Shown here piece by piece: positions 38,901 to 45,838 of a DNA stretch of 64,000 nt; the first letter of the stretch is position 1; each line of letters opens with the position of its first letter. The translations under genes were made by a program, and so were the position numbers. This DNA comes from Spirosoma utsteinense (GTDB lineage: Bacteria; Bacteroidota; Bacteroidia; Cytophagales; Spirosomataceae), in the NCBI RefSeq assembly GCF_014282275.1, contig NZ_VFIA01000009.1, positions 62,001-126,000 of the forward strand. The letters are read 5' to 3'. The notes beneath the pieces were generated by a model, which was given only the letters and a program-made list of their open reading frames with translations, was not told the DNA's origin and made no database searches.

Positions 38901-40624
38901 TACAGAGCATCCGTAACCTGGGCCGGCTGAAGAACTTTGTGCAGGACATCCGGGCCACCTACCGCCTGCCGCTGGACAAAATTCCCCTGCTCGACTGGAT
39001 CGCTGCCGACGCCATTTACGGCATTGGCTACCAGTTTCAGGCCAACTCGTTCGGCATTGCCGATACGCTGGGTGTGCCGTTTGGCAATATCCTGCGCAAC
39101 AACCGCGAGCGGGGTATTACGGGGCGCGTGGACTTGATCCGGCTTTACAACAAGATCCGGTATCTGCGCTTTGCCAACACACCCGCGCCGGTACGGAAGA
39201 ATTTTGCCCGTAACCCCGGCGACATCGAAGATATCGTTCGGGGTGAGAGCCGCATACTTAAGAATTTCACCCGCGCCCTGCTGACGGTGCGTGGGATCAA
39301 CTTCTCGTATACCGTTCAGGAGTCGACCATCCTGCCAGGCTTTCTGCCCACGCCGAGGTTCTTTGGTCTGGATGCCAACAATGCACCAGGGCTGGGATTT
39401 GTGCTGGGCAGTCAGGACCGGACCATTCAGTATCGGGCAGCCGCAAAGGGATGGCTTACGCCGAGTACGGTATTGAACACGGCTTTTCAGCAGAACCTGA
39501 CCAAGAAGTTCAACGCCCGCACGACGCTGGAGCCGTTCCGGGATTTCCGGATGCAGATAGAGTGGCGGCTCGACCGGACGGACGCTTACCAGGAATATTT
39601 CCGGCCGGGGGCGCAGGGCGGGCCGTTCGAGACGCAGTCGCCGGTGCGTAACGGTCAGTTCTCGATGTCGTTCTGGTCGTTCCGTACGGCGTTTGTCGGT
39701 TTGCGGAAAGACAATTCTTCTCCGCTCTTCGACCGGTTCGAGAATTACCGGCAGTTCTTTATCCGTAAGCTGACCGACGCCAATCCGGAGAAGAGTGGGG
39801 GATACAATAAGACTTCGCAGGATGTGCTGATTCCGGCCTTCTTTGCCGCCTATAGCGGTCAGGACTCGGCGAAGCTCGACAAAACGAAGCTGAACCCGTT
39901 CTTCAATTTCCCCTTGCCCAACTGGCGAATCGATTATAACGGCCTGTCGGGTCTGGCTTTTATCAAGAAGCAGTTCACGGCGTTCACCGTTACCCACAGC
40001 TACACATCGAACTACAGCGTTGGTAACTTCATCTCGAACCTGGAGTATGGAGCGGCCTATGTCAACCTGGCTGTGCAGGGCTACCCGATGGCAAATGTGC
40101 TCAACCAGCAGGGGCAGTTCGTACCGGTCTTTGCCATGAGTACCATCACCATGTCGGAGAAGTTTGCGCCGATGCTGGGAGTTCAGTTCCAGACGAAAAA
40201 CCGCATCAGCGGGCGGCTGGAGTACAACCAGAGCCGCGATATAGCCCTGAGCCTGTCGAACTCGCAGGTGGCCGAGCTAACCAACAAGGACCTGACGGCT
40301 TCGGTAGGCTTCACCCGGCAGAATGTCCGGATTCCGTTCCGGATCAACGGGGCGTACAGGAAGCTGAAAAATGACCTGACGTTCTCCTGTAACCTGACCC
40401 TGCGCGACACGCGGGCTATCCAGCGTAAACTGGACGCCGAGCAGATCATCACCGCCGGGAACGTGAACTTTCAGTTACGCCCGCAACTGAGCTATATCGT
40501 CAACCGCCGACTCAATTTTAATTTTTACTTCGACCGTACTTTCAACGATCCGCTGGTGTCCAACTCATTCCGACGGGCCACTACCGCGGGCGGCATACAG
40601 GTAAAGTTCAATCTGGCCGAGTAA
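32960..40624 (+). CDS. sprA: Type IX secretion translocon protein SprA
   Basis: 2554 residues from the ATG at 32960 (a TTG 21 bp upstream is possible). N-terminal signal-like segment (FLPNGWLTLGVWLAIGMGVTFGQ), basic Arg-rich stretch (about 50-110), then the SprA body, with two similar SprA N-type modules (GFVTLDFGYLYQF..., and later sections with FIKNPKSGDERPKSFTIWVNELRANGYD-like text), ending in beta-strand-rich sequence (RATTAGGIQVKFNLAE). Known SprA forms a huge single-chain 36-strand outer-membrane barrel that is the protein-conducting channel of the type IX system and is needed for gliding. A Pro/Gly/Leu-rich insert at about 360-395 is unusual. No other secretion gene is adjacent. Confidence 0.93.
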   Translation: MVNPYFVHSPAVSHFFVTVSRFLFLPNGWLTLGVWLAIGMGVTFGQDQPAPAPARRGAAGRRQQVNADSARAESRRRATVRADSIKQAVKDRNDSIRAIRSANRRPTINWPDRRATRFSERPSQSPFILRDPKGVSTDFGLGPDGQIAVSERVRSGVSLSGTPTPNNVQGNSGNVPVLPGVPNGAIFPDAAAPSTTPPGTLSPGLPIPGLALPPSQFGMPYRPAETIPYSTYNQLQNQRVEQNLWREYGARRDGQSAVSGRGLVPKLDLPPIVDRLFGGSTVDFKPNGFVTLDFGYLYQFIDNPVIPVRQRRNGNFLFNEQISINFNGKVGERLGVLANFDTKASFNFENALKVNYRPAGGLPGLGTGLPGLPGAPTLPAAPNLPGIDGQLPAFTPQNESILQGLEVGNINWAVNSQLIPGVQNLFGIKTQLRFGKLNATAVLSQQRSRKSEIVLRGGTSNRPFEIRGDQYDENRHFFLSQFFRNNYEASLRSLPQVTSGVNVTRIEVYVTNRTNTTETLRNLAAFQDLGEGNPYSQANPNLQPFSRNGRTPADNRANGLYDKLTSNATNPLRQVDRSSEVLTTTYGLTKGIDFDLLRGAKRLTEREFKLQPELGYISLVTPLRNDEILAVSYEYTYQGRRYKVGELTEDYQARPDNEVLVLKLLKSATLRNNLQLPMWNLMMKNIYSLNTAQITRQGFQLRIVYKDDLTGIDNPNLQEGRRLQNKPLVQVFNMDRLNQQLDAQPDGNFDFVENITVDSRYGKIIFPVLEPFGSYLEQQFGSDEENLKAKYVFNQLYRTTLADAQQLADRNKFFLRGSFQSGNGAEVQLPYGVNEQSVTVTAGGVPLSPGQDYVLEAQTGRLRIINESVTNSGREIRISYEQPDLFQNQIRTLIGTRLDYAVNKDISLGLTAMHMKETPAGFLTRVAIGNEPVNNTILGLSANIRKDSRGLTRLLDALPMVQTKELSNIQFNAEVAQLLPGTNPRAKNDSYLDDFEAARTIFDLTRQPTRWRLGATPQQFPQGSFQNPLEFAYNRALISVYSVDPSIYTPGIQGAVANVDPEEAKRNVYERYFLPQELFPGRSARVVQLPESILDVSYFPAERGMYNYNPNLNTDGTLPNPKRNFGAVTRAIASDIDFDNANIENITFWLMDPFVQGQAGLVRGSPDDTKNRPNTTGGKLVFNLGDISEDVIKDGRYEFENGFPATGEPASTTANNGRNPGTEATPWGQAPRQQFVTNAFQSGGRENQDVGLEGLRNEAEQTRFQGYLNTVRTRVTANPDVVSEIQQDPSGDDFKFYLGEEADRQKYIVARYKRYMGMENNSPENTSTNAFLTPASTTLPDIEDLNIDNTINDNEAYYEYEVDLRRGQLEVGKNNIVDKVVVNVDGLPGGVTWYQFRIPIREPLRKVGSINGFKSIRFARMYLTDFDQPVVLRFAQLQMEANQYRKYLGDLNQRGLQEVPEPYDANFTVSTVNIEENSQPQASTTGGDKYVYTVPPGYVRDRDFTQVNQVELNEQSMRMSVTNLRDGDSRGAFRNTNIDLQFRERIKMFVHMHNAENESNQVGAFVRIGTDYTDNYYEIEIPSLVATRDGVNDPTLVWPMGVGGNDLDLALSELINLKAERNRNLSRRSSLPFTLPSADKRYKLTVVGNPDLSSVQSIMIGVRNPKSGDERPKSFTIWVNELRANGYDQHAGVAGIAALNMKLADLATVTASGRLTTFGFGGVQTKIGERARETTSEFGISSAIAVDKFLPEKWGFRIPLYVNYDTRNVDPHFNPLDPDTPLETSLSSLPEGTNPDSYRRLVQDNTTRRGYNFSNVRKVKTNPNAKAHFWDFENLAFTYAFNDTKRTNILTEEYLQEQYRGGIAYTYGAQPKAFEPFRNKASFEAPYLRWLKDFNLTLLPSLVSIRTDMDRSFVKTQLRSSDLTTDGIVPQYEKYFLFNRFYDLTWNLTRSLVLTYRAQANSIIDEPAGDINTQAKRDSIVQSIRNLGRLKNFVQDIRATYRLPLDKIPLLDWIAADAIYGIGYQFQANSFGIADTLGVPFGNILRNNRERGITGRVDLIRLYNKIRYLRFANTPAPVRKNFARNPGDIEDIVRGESRILKNFTRALLTVRGINFSYTVQESTILPGFLPTPRFFGLDANNAPGLGFVLGSQDRTIQYRAAAKGWLTPSTVLNTAFQQNLTKKFNARTTLEPFRDFRMQIEWRLDRTDAYQEYFRPGAQGGPFETQSPVRNGQFSMSFWSFRTAFVGLRKDNSSPLFDRFENYRQFFIRKLTDANPEKSGGYNKTSQDVLIPAFFAAYSGQDSAKLDKTKLNPFFNFPLPNWRIDYNGLSGLAFIKKQFTAFTVTHSYTSNYSVGNFISNLEYGAAYVNLAVQGYPMANVLNQQGQFVPVFAMSTITMSEKFAPMLGVQFQTKNRISGRLEYNQSRDIALSLSNSQVAELTNKDLTASVGFTRQNVRIPFRINGAYRKLKNDLTFSCNLTLRDTRAIQRKLDAEQIITAGNVNFQLRPQLSYIVNRRLNFNFYFDRTFNDPLVSNSFRRATTAGGIQVKFNLAE

Positions 40625-40639
40625 GGCGAGTGTCCTTGT

Positions 40640-40684
40640 AAAGCCGCTTCGTTCCCCTTCTGGCCGGGACGGAGCGGCTTTTTC
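40640..40684 (+). terminator. Rho-independent terminator after sprA
   Basis: AAAGCCGCT (40640-40648) pairs with AGCGGCTTT, the stem extends inward with a few wobbles, and TTTTT follows. Confidence 0.8.
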
Positions 40685-40780
40685 GTTGTCTGCCCAACAG
40701 TCTATTGAGCAAAAACGGCATCTTTTGGAACACATCCCGTCCACAGTGGTTTTATCAATAAATGATAGGCGCTGAATAAC

Positions 40781-41935
40781 GTGGCAGGGAAACGATTGGT
40801 AAGTTGCCTGATAGGCGTTTTATGGGCAGTATACCCCGTGTTGGCCCAACAGCCGACACCGAAATATGCTCAGCGGGGTCTGGGTCGGTTTATCTACCAA
40901 ACCCTGAACGATACCTCGTCGACAGCCTCCTCGCGGGTACTGGTTTTCCCAACAGCCGGTTATGCGCCCGAAACCAGCCTGGAAATCGGTGTACGCGCTT
41001 TCTCGCTTTACTACGCGAAAGATGACACCCTCGTCAACCGGTTGAGCGAAATCGTGCTGTACGGGTTTGTTACGTTACGCGGGCAGTTTGGTGCTCAACT
41101 CGAAAACGCGGTATACTCCGATAAGAATACGTATTACCTGCTTGGGCGGGCGCGCTATCAGCAGTTTCCGCTGCTCTACTATGGGATAGGGCCTGAATCC
41201 AGCCCGGATAACCCGTTGCTGGTCAGCTCCAGTTACGTACAATTTCGGCAGCGCGTACTGCGAAAAGTAATCGGAAACCTGTATGCAGGACCGGAAGTCG
41301 ACTTGCAGAGTTTACAGGGCGTTTCGTTTGCCCGCGACAATAGGGGTACTACCGAGCTTCCGCTGGGCGCGCGCGGGTCAACGACGCTGGAACTGGGGGC
41401 TACACTGGTCTACGACAATCGGAAAAACGTGCTGAACGTTCGGAAAGGCGCTTTTGTCGAGGTGGCCGCCCTGCGCAACCTGCTCCAGAGAAATACATTT
41501 GATTTCCAACGCATCCTGTTCGACGGACGGCTGTACCGGCCCCTTGGTAACCGGAACCGCATACTGGCTTTGCAGGCCACGGGTATGTTTATCAATGGGA
41601 ATGTGCCGTTCAATAGTCTGGCCTTACTGGGGGGCGAAAATACCATGCGTGGCTATTACCTCGGGCGGTACCGCGACAAAAACCTGCTGGCCGCACAGGC
41701 TGAATTGCGCTGGCTACCGTTCTCATTCAGCCGACGATGGGGTGGCACGCTATTTGGTGGATTAGGGGCCGTGGCACCGTCTGTCAGTCAGCTACAGCTC
41801 AACCAGGCTCGCTGGGCGGTAGGGGGCGGAGTCCGGTTTCTGTTCTTCCAGAAAAAAGACGTGTATCTGCGCGCCGATCTGGGCATCACGCGCGAAGGAA
41901 CCGGCGTTTATTTCTCGCTGGGCGAAGCATTCTGA
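40781..41935 (+). CDS. BamA/TamA-type outer-membrane barrel protein
   Basis: 384 residues from a GTG; no usable ATG exists because the nearby ATG frame ends after five codons. Signal peptide (LVSCLIGVLWAVYPVLAQ), then a beta-rich body with GPEVDLQSL, LELGATLVYDNRKNVLNVRKGAFVEVAAL and LALLGGENTMRGYYLGRYRDKNLLAAQAELR, the RGY-containing segment of Omp85 barrels (surface antigen D15 domain), ending in an aromatic residue. POTRA domains are absent, unlike true BamA, so it is probably a lipid-transfer or porin-like relative rather than the assembly factor. It follows sprA after a terminator. Confidence 0.82.
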   Translation: MAGKRLVSCLIGVLWAVYPVLAQQPTPKYAQRGLGRFIYQTLNDTSSTASSRVLVFPTAGYAPETSLEIGVRAFSLYYAKDDTLVNRLSEIVLYGFVTLRGQFGAQLENAVYSDKNTYYLLGRARYQQFPLLYYGIGPESSPDNPLLVSSSYVQFRQRVLRKVIGNLYAGPEVDLQSLQGVSFARDNRGTTELPLGARGSTTLELGATLVYDNRKNVLNVRKGAFVEVAALRNLLQRNTFDFQRILFDGRLYRPLGNRNRILALQATGMFINGNVPFNSLALLGGENTMRGYYLGRYRDKNLLAAQAELRWLPFSFSRRWGGTLFGGLGAVAPSVSQLQLNQARWAVGGGVRFLFFQKKDVYLRADLGITREGTGVYFSLGEAF

Positions 41936-42060
41936 TTCATTGCTGGGTGATCGATGGACCCGGTTAGATTACGGGTTGCCAATTGCCTGGATGACATACA
42001 CTATAAAGCGGCCAACATTCTGAAGCGTTGCCGGTTGAATTAAGTAAACAATCAAACCTC

Positions 42061-43122
42061 ATGAAATACAACCCTCTTGGTACTACCGGCGTGTTAGTCT
42101 CCGAAATCTGTCTGGGCACGATGACCTTTGGTGGCGATGGCTACTGGAAGGCGATGGGCGAACTCCAGCAGGACGCTGTCAACGACATTGTTAAAACAGC
42201 CGTGGATCATGGCGTTAATTTTATTGATACGGCCAATGTCTATTCGTTCGGGCAGTCGGAAACGCTGCTGGGACAAAGCCTGAAATCGCTGGGGCTGTCG
42301 CGGAACGAACTGTTTATTGCTACTAAGGTGCGGGGCCGCATGGGCGAAGGGAAAAACCAGGTAGGCCTGGGCCGGTTGCAGATCATGCAGCAGCTGGAGG
42401 ATAGCCTGCAGCGGCTGCAACTCGACCATGTCGACTTGTACCAGATCCATGGATTTGACCCGATGACGCCCCTGGAAGAAACCATGCGCGGTTTGGAAGA
42501 CGTAGTCAGAAGCGGCAAAGTACGCTACATTGGCTGCTCGAACCTGGCGGCCTGGCAGGTCATGAAAGCCAATGGCATTGCTGAGAAAAACGGCTGGACC
42601 AAGTTTGTTTCGACGCAGAATTACTATTCCATTGCCGGTCGTGATCTCGAAAATGAGATCGTGCCGATGGTGCAGGATCAGCAGATGGGCATCCTGCCTT
42701 GGAGCCCGCTGGCGGGTGGATTCCTGTCGGGTAAATACACCCGGACCAATAAGCCGGCAGACGGGTCACGTCGGTTGAACTTCGATTTCCCACCCGTCGA
42801 TCAGGAGCATGCTTACGATATCATCGAGGCTATGGAGTCCATCGCTCAGGCTCATGGGGTATCGGTGGCGCGTATTGCGCTGGCGTGGGTGCTGGCGAAA
42901 CCAGCCGTGACGAGCGTCATTATCGGTGCCAAAAACACCGATCAGTTGGTAGACAACATCAGTGCTGTCGATCTCAGCCTGACGACCGAACAGCTTACCC
43001 AACTGGACGAGGTAAGCCAGAAACCCAAGCCTTATCCCCAGTGGATGATTGAGCGGCAGGGCCGGGACCGCCTGGGGCCATCGCTCTTCGCAGCCCAGCC
43101 AGCGGTGTCTGGAACAAAATAA
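42061..43122 (+). CDS. Aldo/keto reductase
   Basis: 353 residues from MKYNPLGTTGVLVSEICLGTMTFGG, a typical family start; a TTG start 33 bp upstream was rejected. The catalytic tetrad is visible as Asp and Tyr in FIDTANVYSFGQSE, Lys in IATKVRG and His in YQIHGFD. The C-terminal SVIIGAKNTDQLVDNISAVDLSLT segment binds the NADPH phosphate region. It reduces carbonyls using NADPH in the cytosol; the substrate is not deducible. It stands alone. Confidence 0.92.
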   Translation: MKYNPLGTTGVLVSEICLGTMTFGGDGYWKAMGELQQDAVNDIVKTAVDHGVNFIDTANVYSFGQSETLLGQSLKSLGLSRNELFIATKVRGRMGEGKNQVGLGRLQIMQQLEDSLQRLQLDHVDLYQIHGFDPMTPLEETMRGLEDVVRSGKVRYIGCSNLAAWQVMKANGIAEKNGWTKFVSTQNYYSIAGRDLENEIVPMVQDQQMGILPWSPLAGGFLSGKYTRTNKPADGSRRLNFDFPPVDQEHAYDIIEAMESIAQAHGVSVARIALAWVLAKPAVTSVIIGAKNTDQLVDNISAVDLSLTTEQLTQLDEVSQKPKPYPQWMIERQGRDRLGPSLFAAQPAVSGTK

Positions 43123-43166
43123 CAGTTCTGTTGCGGCCAGTGGATACCATCCCCTGGCCGCAATCG

Positions 43167-43463
43167 TTACAACACCTGCCCCGGCGGTTTGCGGGTCGGG
43201 CGTTCCAATCGGCCAACCAGCCGGAAAGCCGCCCGGGCGTACTCATTGGCTGTCTGTCGGATCAACTCGGGATCAAACAGACCTACCGTATGCCCTCTGT
43301 GTTCATAACTGGACGTTTCGCCCGTTAGCAGATCATAGGTGCCACAGGGCAGCAAATCCTGTTCTTCGTACCCCCAGAACAGGAAATCTGTTGCGTCGGC
43401 CAGCTCATCGAAGCCTACCGCGTAACACGTATCGAGCCGAATGAAAATTGCCATGAATCGCAT
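43167..43463 (-). CDS. Small hypothetical protein
   Basis: 98 residues from the start MRFMAIFIRL; an alternative ATG lies 9 bp inside. No recognised family. It has a mix of acidic and aromatic residues (ELADATDFLFWGYEEQDLLPCGTYDLLTG), one Cys, no signal or membrane segment and a basic C-terminus. Its composition is protein-like and the frame is free of competing genes on the other strand, but the evidence is limited. It is downstream of truC on the same strand with about 70 bp between. Confidence 0.5.
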   Translation of the reverse strand: MRFMAIFIRLDTCYAVGFDELADATDFLFWGYEEQDLLPCGTYDLLTGETSSYEHRGHTVGLFDPELIRQTANEYARAAFRLVGRLERPTRKPPGQVL

Positions 43464-43536
43464 ATGAGCCAATACGTAGTTACTGGTCAAGGGGTTGCGT
43501 CGAAGGGGCAATTAATTCACTAGCTGTATCGTTCGC

Positions 43537-44268
43537 TCAGGCTTCCGGCTTGTCCATGCCAAATAGGGTCGTCAACATCCGGCTAAACTCGGCCTGCAAG
43601 GGGGCGATTACCGTAATGGTCTCCTCCGAAATGGGGTGTTTAAACTGGATCTGCCGGGCATGAAGCAGCATGGTATTCATGGAAAACTGCTCCAGGAAAA
43701 GCTTGTTCTGTTTGTTGCAGCCGTGGGGGCGGTCGCCGATGATAGGGTGCAGGATATGGGCCATATGCTTCCGCAGCTGGTGCATCCGACCGGTAGTCGG
43801 CGTCAGCTCGACCAGCGAATAGCGCGAGGTAGGGTGTTTGCCAAACGGGACATTGACCTCCGTTCGGCGCAGGGTTTTGAGCGCGGTGAAGGCATCCTGT
43901 AGCGTGCCCAATCCACCGTTCCCATCGTCGCGTCGGAGTGGGTAGTCGATGGCCTGTTCGTCGGGGGTGTAGCCGCGGACGATGGCGAGGTAGGTCTTTG
44001 AAACGGCTCCCTCCATAAACTGCTGCTGCATGGTCGCGTTCATGACCTCATTGAGCGCAAACAGCAGCACCCCGCCCGTCTTGCGGTCCAGCCGATGGAC
44101 GGGGTAGACGCGCTGGCCCAACTGATTGCGGAGCAGCTGCACGGCAAATTCGGCCGCGTCGCTGGCTATGGGCGACCGATGGACCAACAGGCCGTGGGGT
44201 TTGTTGATAGCCACCAGATCGCCCGTCTGGTAGAGAATGGGTAGGGGCGTTGTCAGGATGTCGATCAC
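43537..44268 (-). CDS. truC: tRNA pseudouridine synthase TruC-like
   Basis: 243 residues. It has the RluA-family catalytic motif HRLDRKTGGVLLFAL with the active-site Asp, plus LVAINKPHGLLVHRS, SRYSLVELTPTTGRMHQLRKHMAHILHPIIGD and LLHARQIQF, all resembling E. coli TruC, which makes pseudouridine 65 in several tRNAs. No S4 RNA-binding domain is present, as expected for TruC. Its start overlaps the end of the DinB-like gene by 4 bp, so the two are translationally coupled. Confidence 0.85.
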   Translation of the reverse strand: MIDILTTPLPILYQTGDLVAINKPHGLLVHRSPIASDAAEFAVQLLRNQLGQRVYPVHRLDRKTGGVLLFALNEVMNATMQQQFMEGAVSKTYLAIVRGYTPDEQAIDYPLRRDDGNGGLGTLQDAFTALKTLRRTEVNVPFGKHPTSRYSLVELTPTTGRMHQLRKHMAHILHPIIGDRPHGCNKQNKLFLEQFSMNTMLLHARQIQFKHPISEETITVIAPLQAEFSRMLTTLFGMDKPEA

Positions 44269-44855
44269 AGGGGCGGGCTGGTCGATGGATAATTTGGACT
44301 GTCTTTGATTTCTTCGATTTGCTTGCGGTGCCGTTCGCCGTGGGATGCTATCAGCAGCAGGGCCTGGTAATCGTCCAGCCGACCCATCACCAGGTGCATG
44401 AAATAGTGCGTGCGCAGATCATCCGTCACGGTTTGTGCATAGTCGACAACGGCCGCACGCTGTTCATCGAAAGCGGCCAGAGCACCAGCTGCGTCACCGA
44501 AGCGACCGGTTGGAACGAATGGGGTAGGGGCCTGTATGCGGAAGGAACGGCTGCGAACGCCTTTGATCACGTCCACATCCGACACCTTGATCTCGGCCCG
44601 TTTGTCGGGTTCGGCGGGCCCGTTCATCCCCGACCGTACCGCACCAAAAATGCCTTTCTCCACCAGAACGATGTGTTCGAGGCATTCGGTGATAGACCAG
44701 CGATCGGGGCCGGGTTTGTAGGTAAGCTGTTCCACCGACAGACCTGTTACGGAAGCGTGGAGAGCCTCTTTTGTCGTGCTTAGGGCGTTGATGGCATAGG
44801 CCCGTTCCTGCGCCGTGACGGGACCGGTAACGGGATTGAACTGCAAATTTTCCAT
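44265..44855 (-). CDS. DinB/YfiT-like four-helix protein
   Basis: 196 residues with YKPGPDRWSITECLEHIVLVEKGIF near residue 60 and LIASHGERHRKQIEEIK at the end, the helix-borne histidines (HI..., HGERH) that form the metal site of the DinB superfamily. Members include bacillithiol-dependent and other metal-dependent transferases, but many are uncharacterised. It is the first gene of a two-gene operon with truC, under a good Bacteroidota promoter. Confidence 0.82.
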   Translation of the reverse strand: MENLQFNPVTGPVTAQERAYAINALSTTKEALHASVTGLSVEQLTYKPGPDRWSITECLEHIVLVEKGIFGAVRSGMNGPAEPDKRAEIKVSDVDVIKGVRSRSFRIQAPTPFVPTGRFGDAAGALAAFDEQRAAVVDYAQTVTDDLRTHYFMHLVMGRLDDYQALLLIASHGERHRKQIEEIKDSPNYPSTSPPL

Positions 44856-44884
44856 GTGCTGATTCGGTGGCTAAGGGTTACCGG

Positions 44885-44915
44885 CAAAGGTATAACCTGG
44901 CCCGCCCGATGTCAA
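44885..44915 (-). promoter_or_regulatory. Bacteroidota-type promoter of dinB-like/truC operon
   Basis: Minus strand: TTG (complement of 44913-44915), a 20-bp spacer, then TACCTTTG (44892-44885), an exact TAnnTTTG. The predicted start is about 20-25 nt before the ATG at 44855. Confidence 0.65.
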
Positions 44916-45062
44916 CCGGCTGGGATGGGTTGGGGCGGTGGCGCAAAGATCGCCAGATTCATCACGGCCAACGCTTTTGTTCTGGTGACAATACCCATTG
45001 GCCCTTACTCCGAACGCAGGAGAATGATTTGTCTACCGGCTTTCCAATTGCCCAACACGTCT

Positions 45063-45632
45063 TTAGCTCATCCAGGTATAAAGTTTCATCCATAAATGCC
45101 AGTTTCCATTTTCCTGTCTAAAGATAGACAACGATCCTTCGCCACACTCGTAGTCGCAAGTATGCCCTGAATAGAAGATACATACAGTATTGTCACGGAT
45201 AAAGATAGGGTTTGAAAACTCTTGTAGACTGGTGCCATAATGCTGCCTGAAATAGGACCAGCCCCGATGTTTAGGACCCATGAAAATGGCTTCCAAACTG
45301 TCTTCTGACATAACATGTCCATACTTGAATAAATCACGGTCCCATCGGATCCCCGCCAGTTTAACCAAGGCCTGATCAATGTACGTTCTTTCCTGCGGAG
45401 AAAGTATCAGTATTTGGGACGAATCATAGGCAATGCCACGTAATCCGTATAAGGTGTCCTTATTCAACGCGCTCTTCATCGCATCAAGTTGATGGGAATC
45501 CAGTCTATCTCTATAGATCAATTTAGCTATCGCCCCAAAATAATCCTGGATGAACGTTTTTGAGTCTTGTGCTTGGCTGTGTCCATCGATCGGACACGCG
45601 AATAGCCATATAAGCGTCAACATTCGTATCAT
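45063..45632 (-). CDS. Exported hypothetical protein, AT-rich
   Basis: 189 residues from MIRMLTLIWLFACPIDGHSQAQ, a signal-like N-terminus that contains a Cys but no clean lipobox; a longer frame adds 15 residues without support. No family recognised. The body has an Asp/Tyr-rich helix region (FIQDYFGAIAKLIYRDRLDSHQLDAMKSAL) and ends with a beta-like segment with CDYECGEGSLSIFRQENGNWHLWMKLYTW. By eye its GC content is lower than that of its neighbours, suggesting recent acquisition. It stands alone. Confidence 0.65.
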   Translation of the reverse strand: MIRMLTLIWLFACPIDGHSQAQDSKTFIQDYFGAIAKLIYRDRLDSHQLDAMKSALNKDTLYGLRGIAYDSSQILILSPQERTYIDQALVKLAGIRWDRDLFKYGHVMSEDSLEAIFMGPKHRGWSYFRQHYGTSLQEFSNPIFIRDNTVCIFYSGHTCDYECGEGSLSIFRQENGNWHLWMKLYTWMS

Positions 45633-45838
45633 AAGGCTGCTGTTTAAATGCGTATTAGTTGGCCTCAGTTTACCCACGCAGGTATTTGCGAAGGGCCAGA
45701 ATACCTAAGATACAACCCTTCAACCAGTTGTGAATAAACCCAATTGCATACGTTAATGCAACTGTTACCCAGGTCAATTTATCCTGTCTATAAGCTCATT
45801 ATCATCCTCGCCACCACCGCAAACCGGTCTACAGCACC

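Noticed and set aside
37832-39997. 721-codon open frame on the minus strand inside sprA
   Set aside because: It is the antisense shadow of a GC-rich coding region, Arg-rich with no domain or signal, while the plus-strand frame is a clear SprA.
43049-43444. 131-codon plus-strand frame at the end of the aldo/keto reductase
   Set aside because: Overlaps the reductase 3' end in another frame and lies opposite the more protein-like minus-strand frame.
45744-45762. TTGCAT...ATGCAA short inverted repeat
   Set aside because: Only six pairs with a loop of about 5 nt; common by chance.
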